Source: Sphaerisporangium fuscum
GTDB taxonomy: Bacteria; Actinomycetota; Actinomycetes; Streptosporangiales; Streptosporangiaceae
Assembly: GCF_018531465.1 (NCBI RefSeq)
Contig: NZ_JAHDTF010000003.1
Span: forward strand, 124,001 to 188,000
Direction: 5' to 3'
Length of the DNA: 64,000 nucleotides
Program-made: the position numbers and the translations under genes
Part shown: in pieces, positions 43,498-53,329 of the stretch
Numbering within the stretch: the first letter of the stretch is position 1
How the letters are laid out: the number at the start of each line of letters is the position of its first letter
Notes under the pieces: generated by a model
What the model was told of the DNA's origin: nothing
Databases searched by the model: none
The model's input: the letters and a program-made list of their open reading frames with translations, nothing else

Positions 43498-43501
<4 letters not shown>
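42464..43501 (-). CDS. glk: Glucokinase, proteobacterial (non-ROK) type
   Basis: A 345-residue glucokinase of the Glk (PF02685-like) family: [14 protein letters not shown] (phosphate loop), [17 protein letters not shown] with the catalytic Asp (near residue 100), [13 protein letters not shown] and [10 protein letters not shown]. Most actinobacteria use a ROK-type glucokinase, so this type, embedded in the Entner-Doudoroff operon, is worth noting. It phosphorylates glucose to feed the G6P dehydrogenase encoded in the same operon. The start GTG 43501 overlaps the edd stop (GTGA), with GGAGGG upstream. The C-terminal 25 residues are a disordered extension. Confidence 0.92.
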
Positions 43502-45344
<1,843 letters not shown>

Positions 45345-45348
<4 letters not shown>

Positions 45349-46904
45349 GGCAGGTCCTCCTCGTGCCAGGCACGGCCGCTGCGGCCGAGCAGTTCGTGGG
45401 CGGCGGCGGGACCGGTGGTCCCGGCCGCGTACGGCTCGGGAAGGGCGTCGCCCGACTCCCAGGTGGCGATGATCGGGTCGATCCACCGCCAGGCGGCCTC
45501 GACCTCGTCGCGCCGCATGAACAGCGTGGGGTTGCCCGCGAGGACGTCCATGAGCAGCCGTTCGTACGCCTCGGGCACGCGGGTGCGGAAGGTGTCGGCG
45601 AAGCTCAGGCTGAGCGGTACCGGCCGCAGCAGGACCTCGCCCGCGCCCGGCTCCTTGGCCATCAGGTGCAGCGTGATGCCCTCGCTGGGCTGCAGGCGCA
45701 GCACCAGCCGGTTGGGGCTGCCGCCGGGGTAGATCGAATGCGGCACGTCCTTGAACTGGATGACGATCTCGGAGCGGCGGTGCGGCAGGCGCTTGCCGGT
45801 GCGCAGGTAGAACGGCACGCCGGCCCAGCGCCAGTTCTTCACCTCGGCGCGGATCGCGGTGAAGGTCTCCACGCGGCGCGAGGCCTCGGTCGGCGCGGTC
45901 TTGTCGGGCTCGTCGAGGTAGCCGGGCACGTCCTTGCCGTCCACCTGGCCGGCGACGTACTGGCCGCGCACGGTGAACCGGTCGGCCTCGCCGCCGCTGA
46001 TCGGCCGCAGGGCCTGCAGGACCTTGACCTTCTCGTCGCGGATGGCCTCGCGGTCGTTGCGGGCCGGGGGCTCCATGGCGACCAGGCACAGCAGCTGCAG
46101 CAGGTGGTTCTGCACCATGTCGCGCAGCGCGCCCGCGTGGTCGTAGTAGCCGCGACGCCCGGGGGTGCCGACCGACTCGGCGACGGTGATCTGGACGTGG
46201 TCGATCCACAGGGAGTTCCAGATCGGCTCGAGGAACGCGTTGGCGAACCGCAGCACGAGCAGGTTCTGGACGGTCTCCTTGCCCAGGTAGTGGTCGATGC
46301 GGAAGATCTGGTGCTCGTCGAAGATGGCGCCGACCTCGTCGTTGATCTGCTGCGCGCCCGCCAGGTCGCGGCCGAGCGGCTTCTCCAGCACGACGCGGGA
46401 GCGCGGCGTCACGAGGCCGGCCTCGTGGACGGCGCGGCAGAACGGGCCGAACGTCATCGGCGGGCTGGCGAGGTAGAAGATCCGGTCGATGTCCTCGCGC
46501 CCGGCGAGCAGCCGGGTGAGGGCGCCCCAGCCGGCCTGCTGGATGTCGCCGACGTCGACGGAGACGTGGTGCAGCCGCCCGAGGAACCTCTCCCAGCCCT
46601 CGGCGTCGCCGGCGTGCAGTCCCGGCCGTACCTCGGCCTCCACCTTGCCACGGAAGTCGGAGTCGTCCAGCCCACTGCGCGACATCGCGATGATGCGCGT
46701 CTGCGGCGCCAGCCGCCCGTCACGGTCGGCGTGATACAGGGCGGGCAGCAGCTTGCGCATGGAGAGGTCACCGGTGCCGCCGAAGATGACGAGGTCGGCG
46801 ACGTGCGCGGTGGGGCTCTCGGACGCGGTCGCGGCGGACGGCGCGGGCAGCTCGCCGGCGGTCGCGGGCGGCTCGTTCGCGGTCGTGGGCGCGGGCTCAA
46901 GCAC
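45345..46904 (-). CDS. zwf: Glucose-6-phosphate 1-dehydrogenase
   Basis: A 519-residue enzyme giving 6-phosphogluconolactone and NAD(P)H. It has the nucleotide-binding [12 protein letters not shown], the catalytic RIDHYLGKE and the [13 protein letters not shown] region. An N-terminal Pro/Ala/Thr-rich extension of about 35 residues precedes the core. I place the start at GTG 46904, with GGAG 7 bases upstream: the longer start at 46946 falls inside the likely -10 box, so it cannot be on the transcript. First gene of zwf-edd-glk-eda. The 6-phosphogluconolactonase is not in the operon. Confidence 0.93.
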
Positions 46905-46942
46905 GGGAAAGCTCCGTAGATCTACCAATGCGGACAGATCGG

Positions 46943-46971
46943 ACACTAGCCCGATCTTTGGCCGCGCACAA
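46943..46971 (-). promoter_or_regulatory. Sigma-70-type promoter of the Entner-Doudoroff operon
   Basis: On the minus strand TTGTGC (46971-46966) and TAGTGT (46948-46943) are separated by exactly 17 bases. Transcription would start near 46935, about 30 bases before the zwf start at 46904. Confidence 0.65.
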
Positions 46972-46997
46972 CCGGAGTTTTGATATTTGAGATGAGC

Positions 46998-47010
46998 AAC
47001 TTAGGAAGTT
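46998..47010. promoter_or_regulatory. Palindrome AACTT-AGG-AAGTT in the zwf/ROK divergent region
   Basis: A perfect inverted repeat with 5-base arms in an A+T-rich 139-base divergent region. ROK repressors bind A+T-rich palindromes beside the genes they control, so this is the best visible operator candidate for the adjacent repressor. Confidence 0.4.
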
Positions 47011-47043
47011 CAGTTTACATAAGAGGTGTGATTGACTTAGCCG

Positions 47044-48270
47044 ATGAGTCGACGACCGGGCTCCACGCTCGCCAGCACTGGCGAGGTGCTCCAGCTGATC
47101 CGCACCGGCGAGGCCGCGACGCGGGCGGACATCGGCAGGCTGACCGGGCTCTCCCGCCCCGCCGTCCAGATGCGGGTCGCCGAGCTCCTCGAACGCAATC
47201 TCATCGTGGAGGACACCGAAGGCCCCTCCACGGGTGGCCGCCCTCCCGCGCGGCTGACGTTCAACGCCGCGGCGGGCGTCATCCTGGTCGCCTCGCTCGG
47301 CGCGAGCCGCACGCAGATCGCCGTGTGCGACCTCGCGGGGGCCGAGCTGGCCCGCACCGACCTGGAGATCGACGTCGAGCGCGGCCCCGACATCGTGCTG
47401 CCCCTGCTGATGGACCTGTGGGACGAGCTGCTCGGCGACCGCCCCCGGTCACAGGTGCGCGGCGTCGGCCTCGGCGTCCCTGCCACCGTCGAGTTCGCCG
47501 CGGGACGCACCGAGAGCGTCCGGGTCATGGCCAGCTGGACGGGCGTGGTGATCCCGCCGCTGATCGAGGCCCGCTTCCCCGTGCCGGTCTTCGTCGACAA
47601 CGACGTGAACGTCATCGCGGCCGGGGAGTACCGCACCGCGTACGCCGGGGAGGTCCGCGACCTGCTGTACGTCAAGGTCTCCACGCGCATCGGCGCCGGG
47701 GTCGTCGCCGGCGGCGAGATCCTGCGCGGGGCGCTCGGCGCGGCGGGCGAGATCGGCCACATCCCGGTCCGGGACGGCGGGGGAGTGCTGTGCCGGTGCG
47801 GCAACGTCGACTGCGTCGACTCGGTGGCGAGCGGCACCGCCATCCTGCGCGACCTGCGCGCCCGCGGCCGGGACGTGTCCTCGCTGTCCGACGTGGTCAC
47901 GCTGGTGCGCGCGGGGGACGCCGAGACGATGACCGTCGTGCGCAGGGCCGGGCGGCTGCTCGGCGAGGTGATCGCCAGCGCCGTCAACCTGCTCAACCCG
48001 GCCGTGGTCGTGCTCGGCGGCGACGTCGCCGAGCGGTTCCAGCCGCTGGTCTCCGGCGTGCGCGAGGTCGTCTACCGCCGCTCCACGGCCCTGGCCACCC
48101 GCAGCCTCCGCATCGAGCGCAGCAGGCTCGGCCCCAGCGCCGGCATCACCGGCTGCGCGCTGATGGTGATCGACCACATCATGGCCCCCGAGGTGGTCGA
48201 TGCCGCCTCAGTGCCGGCACATCAGGCAGCTCAGGGCCCGTTCCAGGGCCTCCAGGTCGCCGGCGGGTGA
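47044..48270 (+). CDS. ROK-family transcriptional repressor
   Basis: A 408-residue regulator. An N-terminal winged helix-turn-helix (EVLQLIRTGEAATRADIGRLTGLSRPAVQMRVAELLERNLI, about 14-54) is joined to a ROK kinase-like sugar-sensing domain with zinc-site Cys residues CRCGNVDCVD (about 257-266) and GEIGHIPV. The ATP-binding signature is only partly kept (VGLGVPATVEF), typical for repressors. It probably senses glucose or a derivative and controls the divergent Entner-Doudoroff operon. ATG 47044 lies 16 bases from AGAGGTG, a long spacing. Its last 21 codons overlap, tail to tail, the DUF2470 gene. Confidence 0.88.
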   Translation: MSRRPGSTLASTGEVLQLIRTGEAATRADIGRLTGLSRPAVQMRVAELLERNLIVEDTEGPSTGGRPPARLTFNAAAGVILVASLGASRTQIAVCDLAGAELARTDLEIDVERGPDIVLPLLMDLWDELLGDRPRSQVRGVGLGVPATVEFAAGRTESVRVMASWTGVVIPPLIEARFPVPVFVDNDVNVIAAGEYRTAYAGEVRDLLYVKVSTRIGAGVVAGGEILRGALGAAGEIGHIPVRDGGGVLCRCGNVDCVDSVASGTAILRDLRARGRDVSSLSDVVTLVRAGDAETMTVVRRAGRLLGEVIASAVNLLNPAVVVLGGDVAERFQPLVSGVREVVYRRSTALATRSLRIERSRLGPSAGITGCALMVIDHIMAPEVVDAASVPAHQAAQGPFQGLQVAGG

Positions 48271-48930
48271 GGGCCAGGGGATCCTGAGGAGGACGGGGTC
48301 GGCGATGCCCGAGCGCACGGTCGCGCCGTAGCGGTCGAGCTCCCACAGCCAGACCTCCGGCGCGGGCCCGCCCGTCAGCGACTCCACCGCCCGCCTCAGC
48401 CCGTCGCGGTGCGCGGCGTTGACGTGGTCCAGCATGCGCTCGGCGGCCTCCGGGAACGGGCCGGGGTCCGCGCCGAGGTAGTCCTCGGCGTCCAGCATCC
48501 CCGACTCCTGGCCGGTCAGGTAGATCACGTAGCCGACGTCCACCCGGAACAGCCGGGGGCCGCCCGGCGTCCCCTCCACGGCCGCGAACAGCGCCTCGTC
48601 GGCGCGGCGTCCCGCCACGGCCACGGCCGCCTCCCGGGCCTGCTCCGGTGGCACGGCCTGCGCCCAGCCGTGCACCTTCAGCAGGCCGCGCGGGTGCTCG
48701 ACGCCGCCCAGCATCCGCCCCGCGGCGAGGTCCACGGTCACCACCGCGTCGGTGCCGGCGGGCAGGCCGTGCAGGGGGTCGCCCGGCTTGACCAGCAGGA
48801 TCGGGCGTCCGTCACCGTCGACCGCCCCGCGGGCGGCGTGCGCCGAGCCGTCCAGCGAAACGTGGGTGGGCTCGCAGGCGGCCGCGAGGCTGCGGATACG
48901 TTCGGAGATAGGGGGCACCGTCACGTGCAT
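48208..48930 (-). CDS. DUF2470-domain protein (haem/iron-associated)
   Basis: A 240-residue protein with an N-terminal split-barrel-like half and a C-terminal DUF2470 domain (about 160-235) with the typical RMLDHVNAAHRDGL. DUF2470 occurs in HugZ-like haem-degrading or haem-binding proteins, so a role in haem or iron use is likely but not shown. It carries a terminal LSCLMCRH Cys pair. A DtxR/IdeR-type iron box lies in its promoter, shared with the divergent S4 gene. Its end overlaps the ROK gene by 63 bases. Confidence 0.7.
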   Translation of the reverse strand: MHVTVPPISERIRSLAAACEPTHVSLDGSAHAARGAVDGDGRPILLVKPGDPLHGLPAGTDAVVTVDLAAGRMLGGVEHPRGLLKVHGWAQAVPPEQAREAAVAVAGRRADEALFAAVEGTPGGPRLFRVDVGYVIYLTGQESGMLDAEDYLGADPGPFPEAAERMLDHVNAAHRDGLRRAVESLTGGPAPEVWLWELDRYGATVRSGIADPVLLRIPWPSPAGDLEALERALSCLMCRH

Positions 48931-48975
48931 TCGGCGTGGCTCCTTGGGCTCTTAAGGTCGCGTCACACAGTCTAA

Positions 48976-49009
48976 TAAGGTTAGGCTTCCCTTAGTAAGG
49001 CATACCTAA
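48976..49009. promoter_or_regulatory. DtxR/IdeR-type iron boxes between DUF2470 and rpsD paralogue
   Basis: TAAGGTTAGGCTTCCCTTA (48976-48994) matches the 19-base DtxR/IdeR/DmdR consensus (TTAGGTTAGGCTNACCTAA type) at about 15 positions. Overlapping it, 48992-49009 reads TTAGGTATGCCTTACTAA on the minus strand, a second, poorer match. The A+T-rich boxes lie 45 bases from the DUF2470 start and 17 from the S4 start, so a ferrous-iron repressor could switch both genes. Confidence 0.65.
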
Positions 49010-49025
49010 TCATGGGGAGGTCGTC

Positions 49026-49640
49026 ATGCGCTACACCGGACCGAAGGTGCGGCTGTCGAGGCGGGCGGGGCTTCCGCTGACCAGGAAGGCCGTGCGCTAC
49101 TTCGAGCAGCGGCCGTACCCGCCGGGCGAGCACGGCCGTAAGACCAGCCGCCGTGCCGCCGGCGACTACAGCGTGCGCCGCCTGGAGAAGCAGAAGCTCC
49201 GCTGGTACTACGACGTGTCCGAGAAGCAGATGCGGCGGTACTGGGACCTCGCGGTGCGCCGCCCGGGACGCGCGGGCGCCGAGCTCGTCTCGATCCTGGA
49301 GAGCCGCCTGGCCTCTCTCGTGCTGCGCGCCGGGCTCGCGCCCTCGATCTACGCCGCACGCCAGTACGTCAGCCACGGGCACATCACCGTCGACGGCCGC
49401 AAGGTCGACATCCCGAGCTACCTGGTCAGGCCGGGCCAGACCGTCGCCGTCCGCCCCAAGTCGCGCGCCATGCAGCCCTTCGTCGCGGCGGCCGAGGGCA
49501 CCTACGCCGACGAGGTCACCGCGCCCTACCTCCAGGTCGACCTGACGGAGCTGAGGTTCACGCTGCTCAGCAAGCCCGAACGCACGCAGGTCCCCGTCCT
49601 GGTGGACGAGGCCCTGGTCGTCGAGCACTACTCCCGCTGA
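49026..49640 (+). CDS. rpsD: 30S ribosomal protein S4, Cys-free form
   Basis: A 204-residue S4 protein that binds 16S rRNA early in 30S assembly. Family marks are YFEQRPYPPGEHGRKTSRRA, LLEKQKLRWYYDVSEKQ-like helices and the S4 RNA-binding domain (SRLASLVLRAGLAPSIYAARQYVSHGHITVDGRKV, about 93-127). It lacks the four zinc-binding Cys residues present in the C+ form of S4, so it needs no zinc. A strong GGGGAGG site lies 5 bases upstream. It stands alone, outside any ribosomal operon, and behind an iron-box-like promoter, so it may be a condition-specific paralogue. Whether a second rpsD exists elsewhere cannot be seen. Confidence 0.9.
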   Translation: MRYTGPKVRLSRRAGLPLTRKAVRYFEQRPYPPGEHGRKTSRRAAGDYSVRRLEKQKLRWYYDVSEKQMRRYWDLAVRRPGRAGAELVSILESRLASLVLRAGLAPSIYAARQYVSHGHITVDGRKVDIPSYLVRPGQTVAVRPKSRAMQPFVAAAEGTYADEVTAPYLQVDLTELRFTLLSKPERTQVPVLVDEALVVEHYSR

Positions 49641-49677
49641 GGTCCGGCCCCGCCGAACGGGCGAGCACCCGGCCCGG

Positions 49678-50466
49678 TCAGCGCAGGGAGGAGGTCGGCT
49701 CCGCCGCGGGGATGGCCTCGCGCAGGGCCGCGATCTCCGCGCGGAGCGCCGCCAGCTCGGCGGCCACGCCGCCGGCGTCGCCGCGCTCGCGTTGCTGCTC
49801 CTCCTCCATCGCGCTCACCACCACGGCGATGAAGAGGTTCAGCACCACGAACGTGCAGATCAGCACGAACACCACGAAGAACACCCACGCCGACGGGTGC
49901 CGTTCCATGATCTCGCGGTTGATGTCCGACCAGCCGTCGCCCGTCATCGTCTGGAAGAGCGTGAACAGCGAGGTCGGCAGGTCGCCGAAGTAGCCGGGCG
50001 AGGTCTCGCCGTACAGCTTGGTGGCCATCACCGCCGCGACGTACAGCACCAGGGCCAGCAGCACGCCGATCGAGGTCATCCCCGGGATGGCGGTGAGCAG
50101 CGCGGACACCACCCGGCGCAGGCTCGGCACCACCGAGATCAGCCGCAGCGCCCGCAGGATGCGCAGGGCGCGCAGCACCGACAGCCCGCCGGCGGTCGGC
50201 AGGAACGACACCGCCACGATCACCGTGTCGAAGAGGTTCCACGGGTCGAGCGCGAACCGCAACCGGTAGACGTACATCTTCGCGAGCAGCTCGGCGACGA
50301 AGATGTACAGCGCGGCGTGGTCGACCACGTGGAGCACCGTGCCGAACGACGCGACCGCCGGCGGCGAGGTCTCGATCCCCAGCGTGCCCGCGTTGACGAC
50401 GATGACGGCGATGATCGCTCGCTGGAACCACTTCGATTCGAGGGCGTGACGGACACGATCACGCAT
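49678..50466 (-). CDS. One-domain voltage-gated cation channel (NaChBac/CavMr type)
   Basis: A 262-residue channel subunit that would form tetramers. Six membrane helices are visible. S4 carries four Arg at every third position (Arg99, 102, 105, 108) in LRALRILRALRL, the voltage sensor. The pore loop reads FTLFQTMTGDGWSD, so the selectivity filter is TGDGWSD (175-181) instead of the NaChBac TLESWAS. A charged C-terminal coiled coil (about 220-252, EEEQQRERG ... LAALRAEIAALREA) would hold the tetramer. The start at ATG 50466 has CAGGAG about 11 bases upstream. Convergent with rpsD (37-base gap). Confidence 0.88.
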   Translation of the reverse strand: MRDRVRHALESKWFQRAIIAVIVVNAGTLGIETSPPAVASFGTVLHVVDHAALYIFVAELLAKMYVYRLRFALDPWNLFDTVIVAVSFLPTAGGLSVLRALRILRALRLISVVPSLRRVVSALLTAIPGMTSIGVLLALVLYVAAVMATKLYGETSPGYFGDLPTSLFTLFQTMTGDGWSDINREIMERHPSAWVFFVVFVLICTFVVLNLFIAVVVSAMEEEQQRERGDAGGVAAELAALRAEIAALREAIPAAEPTSSLR

Positions 50467-50605
50467 GGGGTTGCGCACTCCTGATTCCGGCGAACGGGAC
50501 GCGCAAGATCTTATGGTCTTCGGGGCCGCCCGGCGTCCCGGACGTCCGCCGGGCACCGTCCCCGATATCCGTGCACAAGGCCCGAAAGCGGCGTACGGTG
50601 GCGAA

Positions 50606-50824
50606 GTGAACACGGTCTGGCTGGTGTGGCTCGGGCTCGCCGTCGGCTCGTTCGCGGTCCTGGAGACGTGGGCTCTGGTGACCCGTCAGAAGGGCGGCAC
50701 CCTCTCCGAGCGCCTACGCGAGTGGCTCGGGATCTACCCGGTGAAGCACTGGCGCATCGTCACCAGCGCGGCACTCATCGGGTTCCTGATCTGGTTCGGC
50801 TGGCACATCGTGTTCCAGCGGTAG
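50606..50824 (+). CDS. Small membrane protein
   Basis: A 72-residue protein with two predicted membrane helices (about 4-22 and 51-69) and a basic loop (RQKGGTLSERLREWLGIYPVKHWR). I recall similar short proteins in actinobacteria but no function. GTG 50606 lies 7 bases after a -10-like TACGGT, so translation is probably leaderless. Confidence 0.6.
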   Translation: MNTVWLVWLGLAVGSFAVLETWALVTRQKGGTLSERLREWLGIYPVKHWRIVTSAALIGFLIWFGWHIVFQR

Positions 50825-50852
50825 GCGGGCGGCGCCCCGCGTTCGCGCCGGG

Positions 50853-51389
50853 TCATTCGTCGCCGGAGCCCGGGGGGCGTGGGGACAGGCGGAAGACGCG
50901 CAGTTCGCGGCCGGAGCGTTCGGTGTAGCCCTGGTACAGCGGCCAGAAGCCGGTGAGGGCCCGCCAGGCCCGCTCGCGGTCGGCCCCGGTCAGCAGGAGG
51001 GCGGTCACGGGGGTCACCCGCCCGCGGAAGGTGACCGTGGCCCGCGGGGTCTTCAGCAGGTTGCCGCTCCACGCCGGGTGGTTCTCCCTGCCGAAGTTGC
51101 TGCCGACGACGAGCCACGTGCCGCCGGGCTCGGGCAGGCAGGCGAGGGGGCTCTGCCGCGGCTGCCCGCTCCTGCTGCCGGTCGTGGTGAGCAGCAGGTG
51201 CGGGATCATCTGGTCGCCCATCAGGACGCGCCCGCCGGTCACCCGGTTGAGGAAGCGGTCGAGAGGCGGCACGATGCCGGGGGCGACCTTGGCGAAGCCG
51301 CGGGTGCCGGCCAGCCACTGGAAGAAGGGGCGCAGCGCGACGCTCACCCGTGCCATGACCCCGCCGCTGGACTGCTGCTGCTCGACCAC
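50853..51389 (-). CDS. Deazaflavin (F420)-dependent nitroreductase-family protein
   Basis: A 178-residue protein of the actinobacterial DDN/FDOR family with split-barrel fold: LLLTTTGSRSGQPRQSPLACLPEPGGTWLVVGSNFGRENHPAW and NLLKTPRATVTFRGRV are the typical signature. Members reduce substrates with F420H2 or bind related cofactors. I chose GTG 51389 because GAGG lies 6 bases upstream; the frame is open 16 codons more. Confidence 0.82.
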   Translation of the reverse strand: MVEQQQSSGGVMARVSVALRPFFQWLAGTRGFAKVAPGIVPPLDRFLNRVTGGRVLMGDQMIPHLLLTTTGSRSGQPRQSPLACLPEPGGTWLVVGSNFGRENHPAWSGNLLKTPRATVTFRGRVTPVTALLLTGADRERAWRALTGFWPLYQGYTERSGRELRVFRLSPRPPGSGDE

Positions 51390-51474
51390 GGTGACCTCAC
51401 GTCCCGGCTCAGGAAGGCGGCTGCCGACGGGGGCCAAGGATAGCTCCCTAGCAAGCGCTAGGTCAACTGCCTGC

Positions 51475-51714
51475 TCAGCGAGTGGGGCCGTAGGGCTCGA
51501 TCGGCGGATCGGAGTACGGGCCCCCGGCCGCCGGGGTGACGCGGTGGCCGGCGGCCTCGGTGACGCGCACGGCGTACAGGCCCTGCTCGGGGTCGAGCGG
51601 CACCAGCCCGTAGGCGGTGTCGACCTCGTCCTCGGACAGGCCGAGCTGCCGCATCGCCTGCTCCAGCGTCGCGTCAGGCGGGAGTCGCACCGTGACCAGG
51701 ACCATGCCCTCCAC
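51475..51714 (-). CDS. Small protein paired with the subtilase
   Basis: A 79-residue acidic protein (MEGMVLVTVRLPPDATLEQAMRQLGLSEDEVDTAYG). The first 60 residues suggest a small alpha-beta fold, with a Pro-rich tail. ATG 51705 (MVLVTVRL) is an alternative start. It lies 54 bases downstream of the subtilase gene on the same strand. I do not recognise the family. A possible role is as a protease inhibitor or partner, since the subtilase has no secretion signal; this is inference from position only. Confidence 0.5.
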   Translation of the reverse strand: MEGMVLVTVRLPPDATLEQAMRQLGLSEDEVDTAYGLVPLDPEQGLYAVRVTEAAGHRVTPAAGGPYSDPPIEPYGPTR

Positions 51715-51768
51715 GCTACGCGCCCGGCCGGCGCCGGGACAGCGCGGCGCCGCCGTGCCGGAGGCCGG

Positions 51769-53133
51769 TCACGCCGCGCTTCTGGAGGCGCGGCGTTTCA
51801 GGGCCGCCAGGATCGCGCCGGTGTCGGCGATGCCGTACCCGTAGGCGTAGTCGAAGCCGACGTCGCTGCGGTCGGCGGCGGTGCGGTTGAGCAGCGTGCG
51901 CAGCTGGCTCGGCGAGATCTGCGAGGCGGGCCAGCGGGTGCGGATCGCCGTGACCAGGCCGGCCGCCACCGGGCAGGCGGCCGAGGTGCCCGAATCGGGC
52001 GAGTCATCGCCGAAGGCCTTGGACCCGGAGAAGTGCGTGTAGGCGCAGATGTCCGGCTTGTGGTCGCTCAGCCGTCCGGGGCCCTTGGAGGAGTAGCCGA
52101 CCCTCTCGCCGGCGGTGTCGACGCCCGCCACCGACAGCACCTGCGGGTGGGAGTTGGCGCCGACGATGGGACGCTCGGGGTACCCGCAGCGGCGGTCCTT
52201 GCACTCGGGACCGCAGTTGCCCGCGGCGAAGAGGATGTCGGCCCCCGCCTGCTCCAGGCTGCCCACGATGATGTTGAACGGGTGGGCCGCGTTGTCGGAG
52301 TAGTTGCCCGGCTGCCCCGGCGGAAGGTCCCACTGCGGGGAGAAACTGCCCCAGCTGTTGGTGACGACCAGCGCGCGGGTGGCGACGGGCTGGGCCTCCA
52401 GCACGGTGCGCAGGTGGGCGAAGGCCGCAATGGCGTCGGACAGCAGGCCGTCCATCACCGAGCCGCCCCGCTTCTTGGACAGCAGGATCGGGACGTCGAG
52501 CAGCGCGGCGCGCGACGCGGAGATCATCGCGTCGAAGGCGCACATCGTGCCGTGGTTGACGGGGAAGCCGCCGGCCTGCCCGGTGACGCCGGCGGGGTTC
52601 CAGCTGCGCTCCCGGTCGATGGTGACGGGGCCGCCGATGTGGCGGGTGACGTGGTCGGCGTTGATGCCGGTGTCGCACACCGCCAGCGCCACGCCCGCGC
52701 CGTCGTACCCCTCGGCGCGCAGCCGCGGGACCTCCAGCAGGCGGGCGACGTCCTCCCAGGTGCCGACGGGCGGGCTGCCGCCGCAGGTGAGGCTCGTCTC
52801 GATCACCGGGTCGGCGTAGACGCCGACCACGTCGCTGTTGCGGGCGGGCAGCAGCGCGAGCCGCGCCGAGCTCTCGTCGTCGGATATCTCACCTCTGACC
52901 AGGACGGACGCCTCGTCGGGGGCCATGGAGAAGACCAGGGGCTGCTTCAGCGACAGCGGGTCGCCGCCCGCCGTGGCCGGGTGGGCGCGGGGGACGGCGA
53001 CCGGCGTGAAGGAGTGGTCGAGCGCCACCCCCGCGAGCCCGTCGGTCACGTCGGCGGTCGTCGCGGTGATGTCGGGGGCCGCGACGGCGGCGACGACGTC
53101 GGGGGAGGGGCGGAGCTGGATCAGGACTCGCAT
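51769..53133 (-). CDS. S8 family subtilisin-like serine protease without signal peptide
   Basis: A 454-residue protease. An N-terminal propeptide-like region of about 130 residues precedes the catalytic domain with Asp154 (AVCDTGIN), His194 (VNHGTMCAFD), oxyanion Asn306 (FAAGNCGPECKDRRCG) and Ser384 (DSGTSAACP). It has no signal sequence or membrane anchor, so it is probably cytoplasmic or exported by another route. The start ATG 53133 follows GAGGTGG. The closest neighbour on the same strand is a 79-residue protein. The substrate is unknown; a role in peptide maturation is possible but no precursor gene is visible. Confidence 0.88.
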   Translation of the reverse strand: MRVLIQLRPSPDVVAAVAAPDITATTADVTDGLAGVALDHSFTPVAVPRAHPATAGGDPLSLKQPLVFSMAPDEASVLVRGEISDDESSARLALLPARNSDVVGVYADPVIETSLTCGGSPPVGTWEDVARLLEVPRLRAEGYDGAGVALAVCDTGINADHVTRHIGGPVTIDRERSWNPAGVTGQAGGFPVNHGTMCAFDAMISASRAALLDVPILLSKKRGGSVMDGLLSDAIAAFAHLRTVLEAQPVATRALVVTNSWGSFSPQWDLPPGQPGNYSDNAAHPFNIIVGSLEQAGADILFAAGNCGPECKDRRCGYPERPIVGANSHPQVLSVAGVDTAGERVGYSSKGPGRLSDHKPDICAYTHFSGSKAFGDDSPDSGTSAACPVAAGLVTAIRTRWPASQISPSQLRTLLNRTAADRSDVGFDYAYGYGIADTGAILAALKRRASRSAA

Positions 53134-53329
53134 GAGGACACCACCTCGAGATCGCGAGAGACGGAACAGGACCACGTTCCTGCATCGGCCCTGGTCACGT
53201 CCACCAGGAGAAATGCCGTGCCACCAGGTATTTCACCCGTTATCCCCGCGAGTCGCCTCCGGAATTTTCCGGTGCGGGCGGTCTTCGGAAGACTTCCCAC
53301 CGGTGCCGCGCTTGGCCTACGTTGAGACC

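Noticed and set aside
52838..53329. N-terminal 164-codon extension of the spermidine-synthase-like gene
   Set aside because: It runs antisense through the protease start and promoter and is Arg/Ser-rich; the promoter-like TACGTT and GTG 53330 fit the true start.
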